The notes: a model not told the origin generated them from the sequence alone. A stretch of DNA of 64,000 bases from Bacillus sp. S/N-304-OC-R1 (GCF_019749375.1 NZ_JACWFE010000004.1:248001-312000), one strand, 5' to 3'. Numbered from the stretch's first letter, positions 33,572-43,295 are shown. Translations and numbers: made by a program.

Positions 33572-34411
33572 ATGCGAAATCGAAAATTAAATGAAAAAAT
33601 TTCCTATCATCAAAAATATTTTCGTCCATCTTGCTTAAAAGCATTAAATTTAAGATTTGATAATTGGGAGTTCTTCGCTCCTTATGATGAAAAAACTCAT
33701 GACCAAATTCAATTGCCTTCAGAATTAACTAGAACTCCAGAAGATACCCTTGTTAACTATTTTAGTATTTTACTTGAAGCTGAAAATATGTATGACAGAA
33801 GTTGTGGTACCGTTGGTCAGGCAAAAATTCCATTTCCAATTGCATATAATTTTTTATCTAAAGAGTATCAAAATAAATTTAGCTATAAAGAATTTCTAAA
33901 TTCTTTTGCTGGAATTGGACATACGAGCTTGATCAAGCTTTGTCAAGTGCCAGATGGAAAACATGGCATAAGGTTTTTTTATGAAATTGAAACGATTGAG
34001 GGGTTTGAAAGCAGAAAAGCGGAGTATTTCGGGTATTCTTACGGCTTTATTCAACTTATCCAAGAAAAAGAAGGTTATCGAATTTCAGATTTAAGTAAAA
34101 TGGAAGAAGATTTCTTATGCGCTCCATATCATGGCTGGGATCATGACGGGGAAACGGTTGTAGAAGTGAAATATGGAAATTGGTGCAAATTAATACAACA
34201 TATGTACCCAACAATGAAAAATGGGTATATAAAAAATATTTACTTTCATGGGAATGATGGGGCAGATTATTGTATTATTTTTATTTCATTAACAAATGGA
34301 ACTGACGTAGAAATTGCTCAATTTCGTAAATCAGGAAATCAAAACTGGAAACAAATTAACTTAAAGCCTGAAGAAGAGTGTTTAACGGAAAATGCTACGG
34401 AAGATTTGTAG
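33572..34411 (+). CDS. Conserved hypothetical protein, 279 aa
   Basis: Soluble protein with no signal or membrane segment. The segment RTPEDTLVNYFSILLEAENMYDRSCGTVG resembles the start of NTF2-like/lumazine-binding modules, which often open TPEETxxxYF. The middle (FFYEIETIEGFESRKAEYFGYSYGFIQLIQEKEGYRISDL) has the beta pattern expected of that fold. I do not recognise a named family. AGGGTG lies before the ATG at 33572, with other in-frame starts 6 and 9 bases earlier. It is a single gene. Confidence 0.6.
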   Translation: MRNRKLNEKISYHQKYFRPSCLKALNLRFDNWEFFAPYDEKTHDQIQLPSELTRTPEDTLVNYFSILLEAENMYDRSCGTVGQAKIPFPIAYNFLSKEYQNKFSYKEFLNSFAGIGHTSLIKLCQVPDGKHGIRFFYEIETIEGFESRKAEYFGYSYGFIQLIQEKEGYRISDLSKMEEDFLCAPYHGWDHDGETVVEVKYGNWCKLIQHMYPTMKNGYIKNIYFHGNDGADYCIIFISLTNGTDVEIAQFRKSGNQNWKQINLKPEEECLTENATEDL

Positions 34412-34591
34412 CTTGTTCTTTAATGTTTCTATATTAGTAGAAACCCTTAAATAAAAAAGCATTTTGTTAAAAGGTCTGGATTTATATGGTAAAATATACT
34501 GGAAGAAATGTAATTGTTCGATTTTAAATGTTATTCTTTAATAAGCAAAAAAGATTGTAATAGTCAAAATTAAGATAACAGGTGATTGATT

Positions 34592-34957
34592 GTGAGATTT
34601 ATTGTGCTAGGCGCATTTATTATCATTTTATTGTTCATCATAGAAAGAGTAATGAATAAATTATTGGGTGTGAAAAAGAAAAAAATTTCAGAAACGACTG
34701 GTAAAAACATTGACATTTGGAGAAGGGGAATAATATTAGTCATTTTTTTATGCAGTTACCCATTTGCAATTAATATTCATTTGAATATAAAATTGCTTTT
34801 TATTCCGTATGCCATTCTATTAATAGGATCTGAAGCTTTTATGGAGTGGAAGTACATTAAAAACTCAAAACAATTTATTACTACCCTTACTCTATTAATA
34901 TTTGTAATAATTTTTATATTTAATATCGAGTTTTTATATAACCTTGTACAATCATAA
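34592..34957 (+). CDS. DUF4181 family membrane protein (second copy)
   Basis: The 121-residue protein has four hydrophobic stretches and the family motif EAFMEWKYIKNSKQF, like FIDWKYLKGSKRY in the gene at 4902-5291. The cytoplasmic KKKKISETTGKNIDIWRRG loop also fits DUF4181. The start is taken as GTG at 34592 because ACAGGTGA lies about 7 bases upstream; a TTG 6 bases earlier is open too. Function is unknown. A shared terminator separates it from the convergent pdxR. Confidence 0.72.
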   Translation: MRFIVLGAFIIILLFIIERVMNKLLGVKKKKISETTGKNIDIWRRGIILVIFLCSYPFAINIHLNIKLLFIPYAILLIGSEAFMEWKYIKNSKQFITTLTLLIFVIIFIFNIEFLYNLVQS

Positions 34958-34965
34958 ATCTTTAT

Positions 34966-35002
34966 AAAAGCAAAGGGAGCTTTTAAAGAACCCTTTGCTT
35001 TT
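34966..35002. terminator. Bidirectional terminator
   Basis: Perfect 12-bp stem AAAAGCAAAGGG / CCCTTTGCTTTT with T-rich tails on both strands, between convergent DUF4181 and pdxR genes. Confidence 0.82.
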
Positions 35003-35019
35003 ATTTTATATTGTGAACT

Positions 35020-36450
35020 TTATTTAAATTGTTCATATGAACTAATGCTGTTTGATTTTGAAATCCCCCAACAGTCCATTAATTGGTGAATGCCTTCCTC
35101 CATTTGATCTAATGGAATACCGCCAAAGCCAAATAAAAATGTAGGATATTTGTATTCAATTGGAGTTAATAAATAATCGCTTACCGGATAGATCGCAATA
35201 TTTGCTTTTGACGCAAGCTGTTTTAATTCATTCTCACTTTTTGGCTGCGGGACAGAAATTAAAATGTGCATTCCTGCTTGATCTCCAGTAATCAAGACAT
35301 TAGGATAATTATCTTCAAATATTTGAGTTATTTTATCATGTTTTTTCCGATAAATTTTCCGCATACGGTTCAAGTGCTTGGAGAAGTATCCATCTCTCAT
35401 AAAGCTAGCTAATATATGCTGATCAAATCTCGGCACAGTTGCAGAGTAAAAACTAAATATTTCTCTATATTTTGTAAGTAATGTAATAGGCAAAACAAAA
35501 TATGCAACACGTAATGAAGGCATTAGTGACTTTGTGAAAGTGCTTATATAAATTACTTTATTATTTTGGTCTAAACCGTGCAGTGCAGGAATAGGCTTTC
35601 CAATATAGCGAAATTCACTATCATAATCGTCTTCTATAATGTAGCGATTCTCATCTTTCGCAGCCCATTTTAATAGTTGTGTTCTTCTAGTAGCTGATAG
35701 AACGGCACCTGTAGGGAATTGATGTGAAGGTGTAATGTAAACAACATTCGCATTTGTTTTTTCTAGTTCATCGACTATTAAACCATCTTCATCAACCGGA
35801 ATGGGGATGGCACTATTTTGCAAATGAATTCTTGGGATTGCGGAATATCCAGGATTTTCAAGGGCGAATTTTGAATCACTTTCAAATAATCTTAGAATCA
35901 TGGGAAGAAGCTGTTCTGTTCCCGAACCAATAACAATCTGTTCTGGTTTACAAACAATTCCCCTGGATTGAAAGAGATATTTGGAAATTTCAACTCTTAA
36001 AGCGTATTCTCCTTGAGGATCTCCAATCTGTAACAACTCTTTTGAACTACTATCATATAAATTTTTTGCATATTTTCGCCAAAGTGAAAATGGGAAAGAG
36101 TCGGTATCAATTTTTCCTGGATGGAAGTCAAATTGATATACTTTTTTCTCGATTCTATCAATAGGCATATTCATAGGTTCATCTTCAATATAAGGTAATT
36201 CATCGATCTCTTCTACAAAAAAACCAATGCGAGGTTTTGAGACGATATAGCCTTCAGCAGAAAGTTGGGCATAGGCAATTTCGATGGTAGTTTGACTGAT
36301 GTTTAAAAATTCAGCTAATTTTTTTTTTGACGGTAATTTAGCTCCAACGTTGATTTGTTTATGAATAATGGCGTTTTTAATACCAACATAAAGCTGTTCA
36401 TATAAAGGCTTTGCTGTGCTTTTCTCTAATTTTAACATAAGCATATCCAT
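35020..36450 (-). CDS. pdxR: MocR/PdxR-type regulator (GntR HTH + aminotransferase domain)
   Basis: The 476-residue protein has an N-terminal GntR winged helix (residues about 10-75, LPSKKKLAEFLNISQTTIEIAYAQLSAEGYIV) and a C-terminal fold-type-I aminotransferase-like domain. The PLP lysine lies in STFTKSLMPSLRVAYF. PdxR senses PLP and activates pdxST. It diverges from pdxS with 105 bases between, exactly the PdxR arrangement. I start it at 36450, 8 bases after AGGAG; in-frame TTG/ATG alternatives lie close by. Confidence 0.92.
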   Translation of the reverse strand: MDMLMLKLEKSTAKPLYEQLYVGIKNAIIHKQINVGAKLPSKKKLAEFLNISQTTIEIAYAQLSAEGYIVSKPRIGFFVEEIDELPYIEDEPMNMPIDRIEKKVYQFDFHPGKIDTDSFPFSLWRKYAKNLYDSSSKELLQIGDPQGEYALRVEISKYLFQSRGIVCKPEQIVIGSGTEQLLPMILRLFESDSKFALENPGYSAIPRIHLQNSAIPIPVDEDGLIVDELEKTNANVVYITPSHQFPTGAVLSATRRTQLLKWAAKDENRYIIEDDYDSEFRYIGKPIPALHGLDQNNKVIYISTFTKSLMPSLRVAYFVLPITLLTKYREIFSFYSATVPRFDQHILASFMRDGYFSKHLNRMRKIYRKKHDKITQIFEDNYPNVLITGDQAGMHILISVPQPKSENELKQLASKANIAIYPVSDYLLTPIEYKYPTFLFGFGGIPLDQMEEGIHQLMDCWGISKSNSISSYEQFK

Positions 36451-36555
36451 CTGCAATTCTCCTAACTGACCACATAACTTTTTTAAAACTTGAACCTTTT
36501 CATAAAGTCAATTTCTATTATACTAGGAATCAATAAATTATTGGAGGTAATTATT

Positions 36556-37440
36556 ATGAAACAAGTTGGAACAGAAAGAGTAAAACGTGGAATGGCTGAA
36601 ATGCAAAAAGGCGGCGTTATTATGGACGTCATCAATGCGGAGCAAGCAAAAATTGCAGAAGCTGCAGGTGCAGTAGCTGTTATGGCTTTAGAGCGAGTAC
36701 CATCAGATATTCGTAAAGCTGGAGGCGTAGCTCGTATGGCAGATCCTCGTATTGTCGAGGAAGTATTGAACGCTGTAACGATTCCTGTAATGGCAAAAGC
36801 TCGTATTGGCCATATTGTCGAAGCACGAGTATTAGAATCGATGGGTGTTGATTACATAGATGAAAGTGAAGTATTAACACCTGCTGATGAAGAATTCCAT
36901 TTATTAAAAAGCGACTACACAGTACCTTTTGTCTGTGGGTGCCGTGATTTAGGAGAAGCTGCACGCCGTATTGGAGAAGGAGCTTCCATGTTACGTACTA
37001 AGGGTGAGCCTGGAACAGGAAATATTGTCGAAGCTGTTCGTCATATCCGAAAAGTGAATGCACAAGTGAGACGTGTTGTTGGTATGAATACAGATGAATT
37101 AATGACAGAAGCAAAAATTTTAGGCGCACCATTTGAATTATTATTAGAAATAAAAAAATTAGGACGTTTACCAGTTGTAAACTTTGCTGCTGGTGGTGTA
37201 GCAACTCCTGCTGATGCAGCATTAATGATGGAACTTGGTGCTGATGGCGTATTTGTAGGATCAGGAATTTTCAAATCAGAAAACCCAGAAAAATTCGCAC
37301 GTGCTATTGTAGAAGCAACAACTCACTATCAAGACTACAAACTCATTGCTGAAATTTCCAAAGAGTTAGGAACACCAATGAAGGGTATAGATATAGCAAC
37401 ACTTGAAGCAAGTGAACGTATGCAGGAACGTGGTTGGTAA
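36556..37440 (+). CDS. pdxS: Pyridoxal 5'-phosphate synthase lyase subunit
   Basis: The 294-residue TIM-barrel enzyme builds PLP from ribose 5-phosphate, glyceraldehyde 3-phosphate and ammonia. Catalytic residues expected from the family are present: Asp24 (IMDVINAEQ) and Lys81 (VMAKARIGH), and the second Lys in the [10 protein letters not shown] region. The ATG has GGAGGT 8 bases upstream; the frame is open further but without a site. pdxT follows with a 1-base gap. A -10-like TATACT lies at 36519-36524 in the pdxR-pdxS gap; PdxR probably binds there. Confidence 0.96.
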   Translation: MKQVGTERVKRGMAEMQKGGVIMDVINAEQAKIAEAAGAVAVMALERVPSDIRKAGGVARMADPRIVEEVLNAVTIPVMAKARIGHIVEARVLESMGVDYIDESEVLTPADEEFHLLKSDYTVPFVCGCRDLGEAARRIGEGASMLRTKGEPGTGNIVEAVRHIRKVNAQVRRVVGMNTDELMTEAKILGAPFELLLEIKKLGRLPVVNFAAGGVATPADAALMMELGADGVFVGSGIFKSENPEKFARAIVEATTHYQDYKLIAEISKELGTPMKGIDIATLEASERMQERGW

Positions 37441-37441
37441 T

Positions 37442-38032
37442 ATGCTGAAAATCGGTATATTGGCATTACAAGGTGCAGTCAGAGAACATATTAGACAAAT
37501 TGAAGAGCTTGGTTGTGAGGCCATTCCAGTTAAATCGGTTGAAGATTTAAGAGAATTAAATGGTCTTGTGTTACCTGGCGGAGAAAGCACAACCATGCGT
37601 AAGCTTCTGGATCGTTACGAATTATTGGAACCCATTCGTGCTTTAGCTGAAAAAGGAATTCCGATGTTTGGTACATGTGCAGGTCTGATTTTATTAGCAA
37701 AAAAAATCGTTGGATATGATGCACCTCATCTAGGGTTAATGGATGTAGTCGTTGAACGGAACTCATTTGGACGCCAAGTAGATAGTTTTGAAGTGGAGCT
37801 GTCCATTCCATGGGAAGAGGAAGACATTCCAGCCGTTTTTATCCGGGCACCACATATCGTCGCTGCAGGTGAAAATGTTGAAATATTGGCAAAACATGAA
37901 GATCGCATTGTATTAGCTCGCGAAGGTCAATTTCTAGGTTGTTCTTTTCATCCAGAATTAACGGAAGATACGAGAATAATGAAGTATTTTATTGAAATGG
38001 TGAGAGAGAATACAAGTGTAATATCTCAGTAG
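37442..38032 (+). CDS. pdxT: Pyridoxal 5'-phosphate synthase glutaminase subunit
   Basis: The 196-residue class-I glutaminase starts [16 protein letters not shown]. It has the nucleophile Cys79 in [11 protein letters not shown] and the His-x-Glu pair in [11 protein letters not shown]. It supplies ammonia to PdxS through the 12+12 subunit complex. The ATG follows the pdxS stop by one base, so translation is coupled. A terminator closes the operon. Confidence 0.95.
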   Translation: MLKIGILALQGAVREHIRQIEELGCEAIPVKSVEDLRELNGLVLPGGESTTMRKLLDRYELLEPIRALAEKGIPMFGTCAGLILLAKKIVGYDAPHLGLMDVVVERNSFGRQVDSFEVELSIPWEEEDIPAVFIRAPHIVAAGENVEILAKHEDRIVLAREGQFLGCSFHPELTEDTRIMKYFIEMVRENTSVISQ

Positions 38033-38067
38033 ATGTTTATTGAAAAATTAGGTATGAAAATAGTAAG

Positions 38068-38115
38068 AGCCAACATACGTAAGTGGTTATACACCGCGTA
38101 AGTTGGCTTTTTTTA
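38068..38115 (+). terminator. Terminator of pdxST
   Basis: AGCCAAC / GTTGGCT with an inner partly paired loop (TACG/CGTA), ending in seven T. Confidence 0.72.
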
Positions 38116-38241
38116 TATACTTAAGAGATAAGGCATGCCTATCATGCTAAAAAAAATCAAAAGTTTATAATTCTGGTCATGTAATATTCCAATAAGCGTG
38201 GTTAAAAGAGTCTAGTAGCAAAAACAATTAATTCAACATTA

Positions 38242-38250
38242 TGGTATAAT
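38242..38250 (+). promoter_or_regulatory. Extended -10 promoter of S41-like lipoprotein gene
   Basis: TGGTATAAT, a consensus extended -10 (TG-n-TATAAT), 34 bases before the ATG. No good -35 is visible, as is usual for extended -10 promoters. Confidence 0.5.
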
Positions 38251-38283
38251 TATCCAAAATTATTTTTGTTTGGAGAAAAATGA

Positions 38284-39657
38284 ATGAAAGCAAATTTTAT
38301 AGTTTTGTTTTTTTGTCTACTAGTCTTTTTCCTAACAAGTTGTGTGAAAAATGATGATATATTGAGTTCTGATGAGATCCTCAAACTAGAGGTTTTAAAC
38401 TATGATGATTATTTATCCCCAGAAGTTATGAAAGCTGATTTTAAGTTTCTGGTAAAGAAGATTCTAGAGGTTCATCCAGATCCTAAAAGAAATATCGGGG
38501 ATAATTGGGATAGGTTAGTCCAGCAAACAGAAAGTCAGTTTAACAAACCAATGTCAGCCAGAGAATATGCTATAAGCCTAATGTCATTTACTAGCCAGTT
38601 AAAAGATGCCCATACAGGAGTATATCCGATGAATATGAAAGATAAATTCCTTCCCGTTAAATTTGAATGGGTGAAGGAAGGATTATTAATTGTCGAAAGT
38701 AATAACGAGCTTCTTCAAGTAGGTGACTTAGTGATTAAGGTTGGCAATTATTCAATTGAAGAGGTAATTAATTTTATGAGTAGAATTATCTCTGCTGAGA
38801 ATGAATACTGGATTAAGGAAAAAGGGAAGGATTTCCTTACAAGAGAGATTTTCTTAAGAAGTCTATCAGTATGGAAAGATCATTCTGTTTCGTTGACAAT
38901 TGAAAGAAATAATAAGCTACTTACATTTGATGTTGATCTCGTAGATAGAAACGAGCTGCAAATCAAAAATAAAGAGGCCTCTCCTTGGTTTAGTTGGGAA
39001 ATATTAGAGGATAAAGGTATTGGTTATTTTAATATTTCTGAATCTATGATGACTATATATTACGACAAAAAGGTATTAATGTTTTTCGAAGAAATGGAAC
39101 GAAAAAATATTGGCAAACTAGTTATAGATTTACGCAAAAATTCTGGAGGAACATCCGAGGTAATGACACCATTTTTAAAACACATACAAATAGAACCAAT
39201 ATATTCTATGACATCGAAAGTAAAATACTCTGAAGAGGCTATGAAGCAAATAGGTTACCAAGAAACTTTTGGGTTAAAAGAATATCATTCTCAAGTTGGA
39301 GAAAGTACACTTCGAGAACCACAGTTTAATGGTGAAATATTCATTCTTACTAGTTATGCGACGTTCAGTTCTGGTAATATGTTTGCTGTTCATTTTCATG
39401 ATACTAAAAAAGCAACCATTATTGGAGAACCAACAGGCAACAAACCTACTCAATTTGGAGATCCTTTACCAGTTGAATTGCCTTTTACAAAATATACTTT
39501 AGTTATTTCTCATAAGGAGTTTATGAGACCAGATCAATCTCTTAATTCAGAACCTACTCTATTGCCAGATATTTTAATTGAAAAAGAAAAGGAAGACTTT
39601 TTATATGGGAAGGATGGACAGCTTGAAAGAATTCTTTCACTTATTTCGAATGAATAG
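38284..39657 (+). CDS. S41 family peptidase-like lipoprotein
   Basis: The 457-residue protein has a lipoprotein signal ending in the lipobox LTSC (Cys about residue 20). A tail-specific-protease-like C-terminal half has KLVIDLRKNSGGTSEVMTPFL and ILTSYATFSSGNMFAV, where the second Ser of FSSGN is the S41 nucleophile position. GEPTGNKPTQFGDPLPVELP is the usual following strand. The Lys of the Ser-Lys dyad cannot be located with certainty. The N-terminal part lacks a clear PDZ. It should sit on the outer face of the membrane. Confidence 0.8.
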   Translation: MKANFIVLFFCLLVFFLTSCVKNDDILSSDEILKLEVLNYDDYLSPEVMKADFKFLVKKILEVHPDPKRNIGDNWDRLVQQTESQFNKPMSAREYAISLMSFTSQLKDAHTGVYPMNMKDKFLPVKFEWVKEGLLIVESNNELLQVGDLVIKVGNYSIEEVINFMSRIISAENEYWIKEKGKDFLTREIFLRSLSVWKDHSVSLTIERNNKLLTFDVDLVDRNELQIKNKEASPWFSWEILEDKGIGYFNISESMMTIYYDKKVLMFFEEMERKNIGKLVIDLRKNSGGTSEVMTPFLKHIQIEPIYSMTSKVKYSEEAMKQIGYQETFGLKEYHSQVGESTLREPQFNGEIFILTSYATFSSGNMFAVHFHDTKKATIIGEPTGNKPTQFGDPLPVELPFTKYTLVISHKEFMRPDQSLNSEPTLLPDILIEKEKEDFLYGKDGQLERILSLISNE

Positions 39658-39730
39658 ATTGACTTGAGAAATTTTGTAGCTTTGTATATAGAAACTTTGA
39701 AACTTGAAAAACCCTTTTGGATAAGTTGTT

Positions 39731-40024
39731 ATGAATATTGAGATGATTGCCGCCTTTATCTTGAATAACATTTAGTAGTTTCACGGAGATTTGCCAATTG
39801 TTTTAGAAGAATCGAAAGAATACTAATATAAGACTGATAGTAATGCTTCGGGAATTGTTCTAGGTTTAAAAACAGAAGACATTAATTACACGGTTAAACT
39901 GTTAAAAGAACATAATGTTGAATTCATTTTAGAAGAGCCAACAAAGTGCCCTCCAGGAAAATACATAAGATTTAAAGATCCTTTCGGAAATGTCTTAGAG
40001 TATTTACAATTTGATTCAAAGTAA
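39731..40024 (+). pseudogene. VOC/glyoxalase family remnant
   Basis: One frame from an ATG at 39731 reads through three stop codons (two adjacent near 39773-39778, one near 39824). It ends with GIVLGLKTEDINYTVKLLKEH and GKYIRFKDPFGNVLEYLQFD, the unmistakable C-terminal half of a VOC protein (metal-binding Glu in the LEYLQ segment). The N-terminal half is degenerate. No intact start context. Confidence 0.65.
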
Positions 40025-40240
40025 AAATATGACAGTTATTTTATTTTAGGTATGGCGCATTTATTTGGGAACGCGTCTATTTTATTTAAGTGCTATTTAA
40101 TGAAGGAAGAGTCTCAAGGGTAAGTGAAAACCTAAAGTAATGATAGTATGGTGTTTGTGAAAGATTGTACTTAATCTTACGCAGCAGGATAGTGTAAAAA
40201 GCAGTAATTTCTTTCGGTAATGTTTAAGGGGAGGATGGAT

Positions 40241-40507
40241 ATGATATTCTTTAATAAAGAAGAGGTTTATTTTGGATATTCAATGGAAGACTTTTCAAAG
40301 GTAAGATCAATTTTAAATAGAGAAGGCATTAAATATACCCATAAAATTATTGACCCTTCAGGGCAATGGTTCGGACCTGGTACATCGAGAGGAAACTTTG
40401 GAAGTTTCGGAATGAACAAGAATTACGAAAAACAATATGTTGTTTCTGTTAAGATAAAAGATGCAGAAAATGCAAAATTTTTTGTACATAGTGTTTTGCA
40501 TTCATAA
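40241..40507 (+). CDS. Conserved hypothetical protein, 88 aa
   Basis: Small soluble alpha/beta protein: MIFFNKEEVYFGYSMEDFSKVRSILNREGIKY, then a Gly-rich loop GQWFGPGTSRGNFGSFGMN, then YVVSVKIKDAENAKFFVHSVL. The layout (strand-helix-strand, loop, strand-helix) recalls DUF2007-like signal-transducing or ferredoxin-fold proteins, but I cannot assign it. GGGGAGGA at 40228-40235 favours ATG 40241; earlier in-frame starts exist at 40220 and 40235. It is followed by a repeat-module hairpin. Confidence 0.6.
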   Translation: MIFFNKEEVYFGYSMEDFSKVRSILNREGIKYTHKIIDPSGQWFGPGTSRGNFGSFGMNKNYEKQYVVSVKIKDAENAKFFVHSVLHS

Positions 40508-40557
40508 GTTTTATTTAACTAAACCAGCTAGTAGAAGCTTATTGATCTTCAACAATC

Positions 40558-40593
40558 GGGCGCCATTCATTAATATGAATGAGCGTCCTTTTT
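40558..40593 (+). terminator. Terminator inside repeat module B
   Basis: GGGCGCcATTCAT / ATGAATgAGCGTCC with a 4-base loop and TTTTT. It is preceded by TTCAACAATC, the conserved lead-in of the dispersed repeat. Confidence 0.7.
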
Positions 40594-40667
40594 ATATCTG
40601 AGAAGATACTTGAAGAAGGTATTTAGGTCAATGATAAAGAATAATGTTTCTTGGGAGAGGATGTAAA

Positions 40668-40815
40668 ATGATTAAGGCTGTCTTAATTGATTTAGATGGA
40701 ACTTTATTAGAATATGGAAGTATCTGTTCTTGCTGGTGAAGTGTTTGAGCGTCCTGGGCATTTCAGTGTTGGATTTGGGCTTCACCCTGACAAGTTCCGC
40801 AGTGCAATGAATTGA
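40668..40815 (+). pseudogene. Chimeric remnant: HAD hydrolase start joined to aminotransferase end
   Basis: An ATG with GGGAGAGG upstream reads MIKAVLIDLDGTLLEYG, the HAD motif I with both Asp, then stops at 40737. In the next frame from 40720 the DNA reads VSVLAGEVFERPGHFSVGFG then LHPDKFRSAMN and a stop, which is the C-terminus of a class-I aminotransferase. Two unrelated gene ends are thus joined near 40718. This is a rearrangement scar; neither piece is functional. Confidence 0.6.
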
Positions 40816-40921
40816 TGTATTAATTAAATGCATCAAAGGCATGGGAATAGGAATAAGCAGAGTTTCTGTTGAATCATGATCTCGGCGAGCCGAGTGAACG
40901 AATGATGAGAGGGATGAGAAA

Positions 40922-41767
40922 ATGAGCGATTCAAGGAACAAATTGATGCTGGATTTGCAAAGAATTGAGAAGGATGAGTATCAGTTACGCGAAGGTGAGC
41001 AGCATCAAGATTTCTTACCTTTGTTACTTCAATATATTGGCGATCCTCAGCCAGAATTACGGGATAACCTGATTTATCCAATGTTTTATATGTGGATTAA
41101 GGAAGAGAATAGGTTCAGTGGAGAGGAGTTGCGTAGCCTCATAACTGTTCTGACTGATGAGAACCATTTGTTCTATAATATTGGCAGCGAAGATGATCAG
41201 TCAGTTTTTACAAGGACGTTTTCTGCCTTGCCTATCGCTTTGATTGTGCAACGCCATAGACAGAATCGATTTTTCAATCAAGCAGAAATTGAGCAATTAA
41301 TGCATACTATGCTCCGTTATTATAAAGAGGAGAAGGATCTGCGAGGTTACCTTTCAGTAGGAGGCTGGGCTCACAGCGTGTCTCACGGTGCGGATGTTTT
41401 TGTCGAGCTGGTGCAGTGCGAGGAGAGCAGCGTTGCAATGGTGCATGAGGTTCTTGTCGCTATTTCTGGCATGCTTCATAATGGTAAACACATTTTTAGC
41501 GATGAGGATGATGAGCGTTTGGTCAATATCGTGGATACGATGATTGACAAAGAGTTACTTCCACATAAAGAAATCGCTGATTGGATTAGCAACTTAGCGC
41601 AATGCTGCAATTTGCCGAGAAGTCGTAGCCAGGTGATTGCTCGCGTGAACAGCAAGAATTTTTTACGGAGCCTCTATTTCAGAAGGGGACAAGATAGCCG
41701 AGGGAAAGAGTTTAACAATGTCATTCTTGGTACTGAGGCAAAATTGAACAGGTTTTCTATCATTTAA
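40922..41767 (+). CDS. DUF2785 family protein
   Basis: The 281-residue, mostly helical soluble protein has PLLLQYIGDPQPELRDNLIYPMFYMWI and VGGWAHSVSHGADVFVELVQ, the conserved DUF2785 features (the GGWAHxxxHGAD motif). Function is unknown. The higher GC and different codon use compared with neighbouring small genes suggest a separate origin. An AGAGGGATGAG segment precedes the ATG. It lies directly after the HAD/aminotransferase scar. Confidence 0.78.
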   Translation: MSDSRNKLMLDLQRIEKDEYQLREGEQHQDFLPLLLQYIGDPQPELRDNLIYPMFYMWIKEENRFSGEELRSLITVLTDENHLFYNIGSEDDQSVFTRTFSALPIALIVQRHRQNRFFNQAEIEQLMHTMLRYYKEEKDLRGYLSVGGWAHSVSHGADVFVELVQCEESSVAMVHEVLVAISGMLHNGKHIFSDEDDERLVNIVDTMIDKELLPHKEIADWISNLAQCCNLPRSRSQVIARVNSKNFLRSLYFRRGQDSRGKEFNNVILGTEAKLNRFSII

Positions 41768-41776
41768 TGGATTAGA

Positions 41777-41825
41777 GGGACTATCCCAAAAGCCATGGAA
41801 AATCGGCTGAGGGATTGCCCTTTTG
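41777..41825 (+). terminator. Imperfect hairpin after DUF2785 gene
   Basis: GGGACTATCCC-AAAAGCC against GGC-TGAGGGATTGCCC, then TTTTG. The GGGACTATCCCAAAAG end also resembles the terminal repeats of several IS families, so it could be an IS scar. Confidence 0.45.
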
Positions 41826-42572
41826 TATGTCAAGAAAAACAAAAAGAAACCATCCCTTGGTAAAATGGAAGTACCACCCACCAGGTACAAAAGTAGAGGT
41901 ATGTATTCCAGATTTACAAAAATTTCGGTGAGGGTTTGAAAATCATTGATTACCAGACAGTTAGAGATTGAACTAATTAGAAACAGCAAATTAATTTGCG
42001 GTATAACTGACCTTGCTAAGCTTGTTTCGGATTTAATTAAATAGGGAAGGCGAACGAGTCTTACATAAATAGAAGATATTTCTTTAAGTTTCGGTATTAT
42101 ATAATAGCGGTTTCCAACATTCTTAACATGGCAATTTCTAGTGGTTTCACACTTTCTTTTTTCGATATTATCATGTGCCAAGGCAAGCCTAGTAATATTA
42201 ACAAAATTGGTTCACGACTTTTTTATCACTCGACACCGTTGTGTAGTTTTATAAAATAGATTGATTAAAAATCCTGTGTTGTATGCAAGGTTTTTTCTTA
42301 TTTAACAGAAGCGGATAACGGAACCATATTTACCTTATCAAATTCTTCAACAAAGAAGATGAACGAGATCATACGACAGTATCTGAACCTGAACCCATTA
42401 AATTAAAGAGTAGTCTAGTAAAATAAATAGAAGTTATTTTTATTCTTTTTATGTTCATCAATAAGGAGCTTTTCTGAAATAAGGAAAGCGTCTTTCTTCA
42501 TGGAAAGGGCCATTTAATGGAGGAAGAAACCCAAGAAAGATTGAATACATATATAACATTGGGGGGATGGAA
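41826..42572. other. Gap with no recognisable gene; repeat module B at its end
   Basis: About 750 bases. No frame on either strand looks like a protein I know. The last 110 bases contain GAGCTTTTCTGAAATAAGGAAAGC and CTTCATGGAAAGGGCCA (42465-42512), a copy of repeat module B. Confidence 0.45.
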
Positions 42573-43028
42573 ATGAACAAGAAGCAAATTGTTGGTTTCA
42601 TTGTACTTATTGTTATTATGGTAGGCTACTTTTTATTTGAACAGTCAAAGAAAACTACATACGAGGAAGTTATTGCAAATTTAATTGATGAAGATGAAAA
42701 GGTTGAGCAAATAACAGTTTATAGCCAAATACCCCTTGTTATGAAAACTGCCTCAGCTACAATTAATGACGAAAAATTGATAAATAAAATTATAAATGAA
42801 CAAATAAAGTTAAAAAAAATTAATACAATGAAACTTCCAGTAATTATGACTACTTTAGTAATAAAAACTGATAAAGATTCTTATGAAATTGGATTTGATG
42901 GAAATAGTATAATGATAGGTTCTGTACGATACTCGACGACTAATCCATCGATCAATCCGATTTATATGTTAGTCAACCAAGATTTAAATTGGGAAATAAT
43001 AGAGTATACTCCATTTATTTGGAGATAG
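42573..43028 (+). CDS. Hypothetical membrane-anchored protein
   Basis: 151 residues with one N-terminal TM helix (residues about 6-22, IVGFIVLIVIMVGYFLF). An extracytoplasmic domain of about 125 residues with alternating strands follows (VEQITVYSQ ... TTLVIKTDKDSYEIGFDGNSIMIGSVRYS). No family recognised. GGGGGG at 42561-42566 supports ATG 42573 over the one at 42567. It is bracketed by repeat modules on both sides (42465 and 43088). Confidence 0.6.
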   Translation: MNKKQIVGFIVLIVIMVGYFLFEQSKKTTYEEVIANLIDEDEKVEQITVYSQIPLVMKTASATINDEKLINKIINEQIKLKKINTMKLPVIMTTLVIKTDKDSYEIGFDGNSIMIGSVRYSTTNPSINPIYMLVNQDLNWEIIEYTPFIWR

Positions 43029-43087
43029 CGTTGGGTTGGAAAATTCAAAATTAATAGGGAGAAATTCCTGAACAACGGAATCGTTCT

Positions 43088-43152
43088 TCTTCAACAATCG
43101 GGCGCTTTTCGGTAATAAGGAAAGCTTCTATTTTCATGAAAAGGGCCAGATT
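43088..43152 (+). repeat. Repeat module B copy
   Basis: TTCTTCAACAATCGGGCGC, TTTTCGGTAATAAGGAAAGC, then TTCATGAAAAGGGCCA. It is almost identical to 45783-45848 and related to 42465-42512. Confidence 0.75.
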
Positions 43153-43295
43153 GCGAAGGAAATATCCTGAGAATCTCTTGCATAACACTTAAATGTAGAA
43201 ACATATATTTCAAGAAGGGGAAGTGCCTCCTTTGTTGAAGTAGATACTAATGAAGTAACATAAAATTCTACTTATTATGTGAGGTGATGATTTTT

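Noticed and set aside
41663..42181. Minus-strand frame of 172 codons
   Set aside because: It overlaps the end of the DUF2785 gene and a hairpin; no domain, no ribosome binding site, unlikely residue composition.
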